Assembly (NCBI RefSeq): GCF_000198775.1
Contig: NC_014723.1
Location: 144,400-172,525, forward strand
DNA: 28,126 bases
Origin: Mycetohabitans rhizoxinica HKI 454
Lineage (GTDB): Bacteria > Pseudomonadota > Gammaproteobacteria > Burkholderiales > Burkholderiaceae
Direction of reading: 5' to 3'
In this document: positions 26,275 through 28,126 of the stretch, piece after piece
Numbering within the stretch: position 1 is the stretch's first letter
How the letters are laid out: each line of letters begins with the position of its first letter
Position numbers and translations under genes: made by a program
The notes under the pieces: generated by a model
Told to the model about the DNA's origin: nothing
What the model saw: only the letters and a program-made list of their open reading frames with translations
Database searches by the model: none

Positions 26275-27864
26275 TTAACCAGACTTGAGCCGATTGACAT
26301 GGCCTTCAACGATGCCGTTACTGTAGGGCGTGAGCAGTGCAGCGTGTACGGCATCGTAGTCGTGGCCAATGCCTGCTGCAAACCGCTGCATTTCTGGTAC
26401 ACCGCTGGCCTGCGCTTGGCGCAGCCAGCTTGCCAACGCTTGATGTGCGCGGCGCTTGATCATGTCAGTGAACTCGAGCGACAGCCGCCGGATTGTTGCT
26501 ATCTGGGGATTGTGCTCGGCGAGTCGTTGAACAAGGTGCTGGACGTGCCGCTTGTTGTCGTCGGTGAGCGCGGCCGTGCCCCGACCCATTAACCAGCGGC
26601 CTACGCGGCGAGTGGAGGGCACTGCTCGTGACACAGCAGTACGCAGCTGCTGCGTGATTGCACAGGCTTTTCGCCAAGGCTGAAGGGCTTGGCGTACGAT
26701 GCCGCAACCGCCGTTGAACCCTTGGCCCACGATTTCCCCATACAACCTCGCCGCGTTCTGGCAGCCTTCACGCCAGCGCTGGGCAAGATACGCCCGATAG
26801 GGATCCAACTTGCTGGCGGCTGGCCGCCGTTGCGCCCGCTCAGGGAACCCACCGGCGTGGATCCAATGTCGCACCGTACGCCGGTCCAATGCCGTGATGC
26901 GCGCAATCGCGCGTATTGCCATCCCACTTTGATGGTGGCGCATGACCGCCCCATAGCGTGCGAGCCGCGCTTGGCGCCGCTGCGCTTGTTGCTCCTTTGC
27001 GCGCGATGTGGTTGCCACGTCGGGCCAATTCGATTCGATCGCTGGCAATGCGGCAGAAGCGTGCTCGTGATCGAGTGAGCGTGCAACTTCGCGGATAGGC
27101 CGCTGGCAGCGGCTTAGCGCGCGCTCAATGGCATCGCCAAGATTCTTCAACAGATGCCATCGGTCGGCCACTTGTACTGCTTGCGGCGCGCCACGCGTGA
27201 TGCCTTCGGCGTAAACCCCAGCGCGATCGCGCGATACGATCCGGATTGCGCGGTTCCGTGTTAGCCAGTTCGCCACCGATGTCGCATCACGATCAGGCAA
27301 CAGATCCAATGGACGCCGTTGCTCGATGTCAACCAGTAGGGTGCCATAGCGATGAGCGCGTTTAAATGCCCAGTCATCGACACCAATAATGGTAGGGGGC
27401 GATGTCGTCGCGACATGCTTCTGGCCGCTGCGTTTGAGCAAACGAAGAATCGTTTCGCCGCTGATCGACATGCCCAGCCGCTGCGCCAGGCGCGCACCTG
27501 CGGCACCACTGAGCGCCAAGCCCACATGCCATAGCACCGTCTGTGCTCGGGCTGTGCGACGCTGCTGACGCGCGCCGAATTGCGCAAGGCATGGGGCAAA
27601 TGTTCGCCGGCAACACGTTGTGTTATCGCAACGAAAGCGCCGCACATGGATTTCCAGCGTGACGCGATGGCCGCTACACGGCAGGTCCTCAACGTGTCGT
27701 CGGTACCATCCGTGTATCCGGGCGCTTGTCACTCCACACGCCGTGCAATGTGCAACGAGCCCTTGATGTTTCAGTGCAACGATGAGCCGATTGCCGATCC
27801 TCTCCCATCCGACAATACGCATACTGGGAGCGGACAACAGGCGTCGAAGAAAGGAAAAATCCAC
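26275..27864 (-). CDS. ISL3-family transposase, C-terminus truncated
   Basis: From GTG 27864 (VDFSFLRRLLSAPSMRIVGW) the protein has an N-terminal zinc-binding segment (HCTACG ... CDNTTCCRRTF) and a DDE core with Asp in IIGVDDWAFKRAH and Asp in RIVSRDRAGVYA. An inserted helix-turn-helix (GMAIRAIARITALDRRTVRH) and the final Glu in NGIVEGHVNRLK are present. It stops at KSG* where the next element was joined. Relatives continue for roughly 20-30 residues (KRQMYGRA-type tail), so this copy is slightly shortened. Upstream TTG/GTG starts to 27927 are less likely. All catalytic residues are present; activity is doubtful because one IS end is gone. Confidence 0.85.
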   Translation of the reverse strand: MDFSFLRRLLSAPSMRIVGWERIGNRLIVALKHQGLVAHCTACGVTSARIHGWYRRHVEDLPCSGHRVTLEIHVRRFRCDNTTCCRRTFAPCLAQFGARQQRRTARAQTVLWHVGLALSGAAGARLAQRLGMSISGETILRLLKRSGQKHVATTSPPTIIGVDDWAFKRAHRYGTLLVDIEQRRPLDLLPDRDATSVANWLTRNRAIRIVSRDRAGVYAEGITRGAPQAVQVADRWHLLKNLGDAIERALSRCQRPIREVARSLDHEHASAALPAIESNWPDVATTSRAKEQQAQRRQARLARYGAVMRHHQSGMAIRAIARITALDRRTVRHWIHAGGFPERAQRRPAASKLDPYRAYLAQRWREGCQNAARLYGEIVGQGFNGGCGIVRQALQPWRKACAITQQLRTAVSRAVPSTRRVGRWLMGRGTAALTDDNKRHVQHLVQRLAEHNPQIATIRRLSLEFTDMIKRRAHQALASWLRQAQASGVPEMQRFAAGIGHDYDAVHAALLTPYSNGIVEGHVNRLKSG

Positions 27865-27963
27865 GCCGGTAGTCCAAGTGATGCGATATCGCGCTTGACC
27901 ACTATTGCCACCTGCAGGTTCGCACAAAGTGCGGAAAAGCCACTTCTAAGTTGCTGTTGACAG
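26275..27963 (-). mobile_element. ISL3-family element lacking its distal end
   Basis: The start-side end is present (reverse strand TGTCAACAGCAACTTAGAAG then TGGCTTTTCCGCACTTTGTG, 27963-27924). The other end is replaced at about 26275 by the IS110-family relic. The IS5 remnant begins immediately after 27963. Confidence 0.7.
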
Positions 27964-28103
27964 CGCCGGCCACAACCTGCAGATGATCCTGCGCAAGCTG
28001 CGGCTTTTTGCGCCCTGATTCTCGTCGCGTTACTCAGCTTCAAAACCACCGCACCGTCGGCGGCCTGAACTCATCGAAGGCCAAAACGAATTGTTTAGGT
28101 TGG
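27964..28103 (+). pseudogene. IS5-family element, right-end remnant
   Basis: CGCCGGCCACAACCTGC and CTGCGGCTTTTT, then CTTCAAAACC and AACGAATTGTTTAGG, match the last codons and right inverted repeat of the IS5 element at 12125-12267 with scattered differences. One base is lost in the T-run (TTTTTGCGCC versus TTTTTTACGCC). The ISL3 element is joined at its left. Confidence 0.8.
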
Positions 28104-28126
28104 ACTAATTATTCTCTTCTTTATAA

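Overview
This window looks like a heavily eroded accessory region of a betaproteobacterial genome. The high-GC coding bias, IS families, plasmid-type KfrA remnant, group II introns and sedolisin/holin content fit Burkholderiaceae. A genome under reductive pressure such as the endofungal Mycetohabitans (Burkholderia rhizoxinica) lineage is a reasonable guess, but this is inference from style and gene content, not a proven assignment. Most transposases and several cargo genes carry nonsense codons, frameshifts or truncations.

Layout. (1) 1-1680: shredded mobile DNA, comprising an IS5-type scrap, the 5' part of a group II intron, an ISL3 transposase scrap and a second IS5 scrap, plus one unidentified reverse-strand ORF. 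(2) 1686-5891: a toxin-antitoxin cluster with four different two-gene modules (MazEF-like, TumE/TumA-like, Phd/PIN VapBC-like, YlcI/YnfO-type antitoxin with RelE/ParE toxin) around a decayed KfrA-like coiled-coil gene, as expected for a relic plasmid maintenance region. Two modules have readable sigma70-like promoters overlapping palindromic operators. (3) 5957-12267: nested mobile elements. A truncated IS110/IS1111 copy abuts an IS3 orfA scrap, then an IS5-family element. Its transposase is interrupted by a group II intron, whose reverse transcriptase gene is interrupted by an IS21 element with a 4-bp target duplication. (4) 12268-13882: a 2-hydroxycarboxylate transporter gene broken by one indel, preceded by three mutually complementary segments that could form alternative hairpins over its start. 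(5) 13938-19441: a second IS21 element carrying a complete IS1111-type element in one end, then a decayed IS66 tnpC. (6) 19438-20990: a hypothetical gene with one in-frame stop, a non-autonomous IS5/IS427-like element with perfect ends, and an ISL3 end. (7) 21479-24126: the most interesting non-mobile block. It holds a GH108 muramidase, a three-TM GTA/phage-type holin, a 47-residue ORF starting inside a perfect palindrome, and a sedolisin (S53) protease with no visible signal peptide or propeptide, closed by a hairpin. (8) 24335-28126: more relic transposons (IS21, ISL3, IS110, ISL3, IS5).

How the genes may work together. Block 7 can be read as a lysis- or holin-dependent protein release cassette (type 10 secretion-like), with the muramidase and holin exporting a protease that lacks its own secretion signal. 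The muramidase has a late frameshift, so the cassette may now be impaired. The TA cluster would have stabilised the replicon or island carrying it. The IS copies provide homologous repeats able to rearrange the region.
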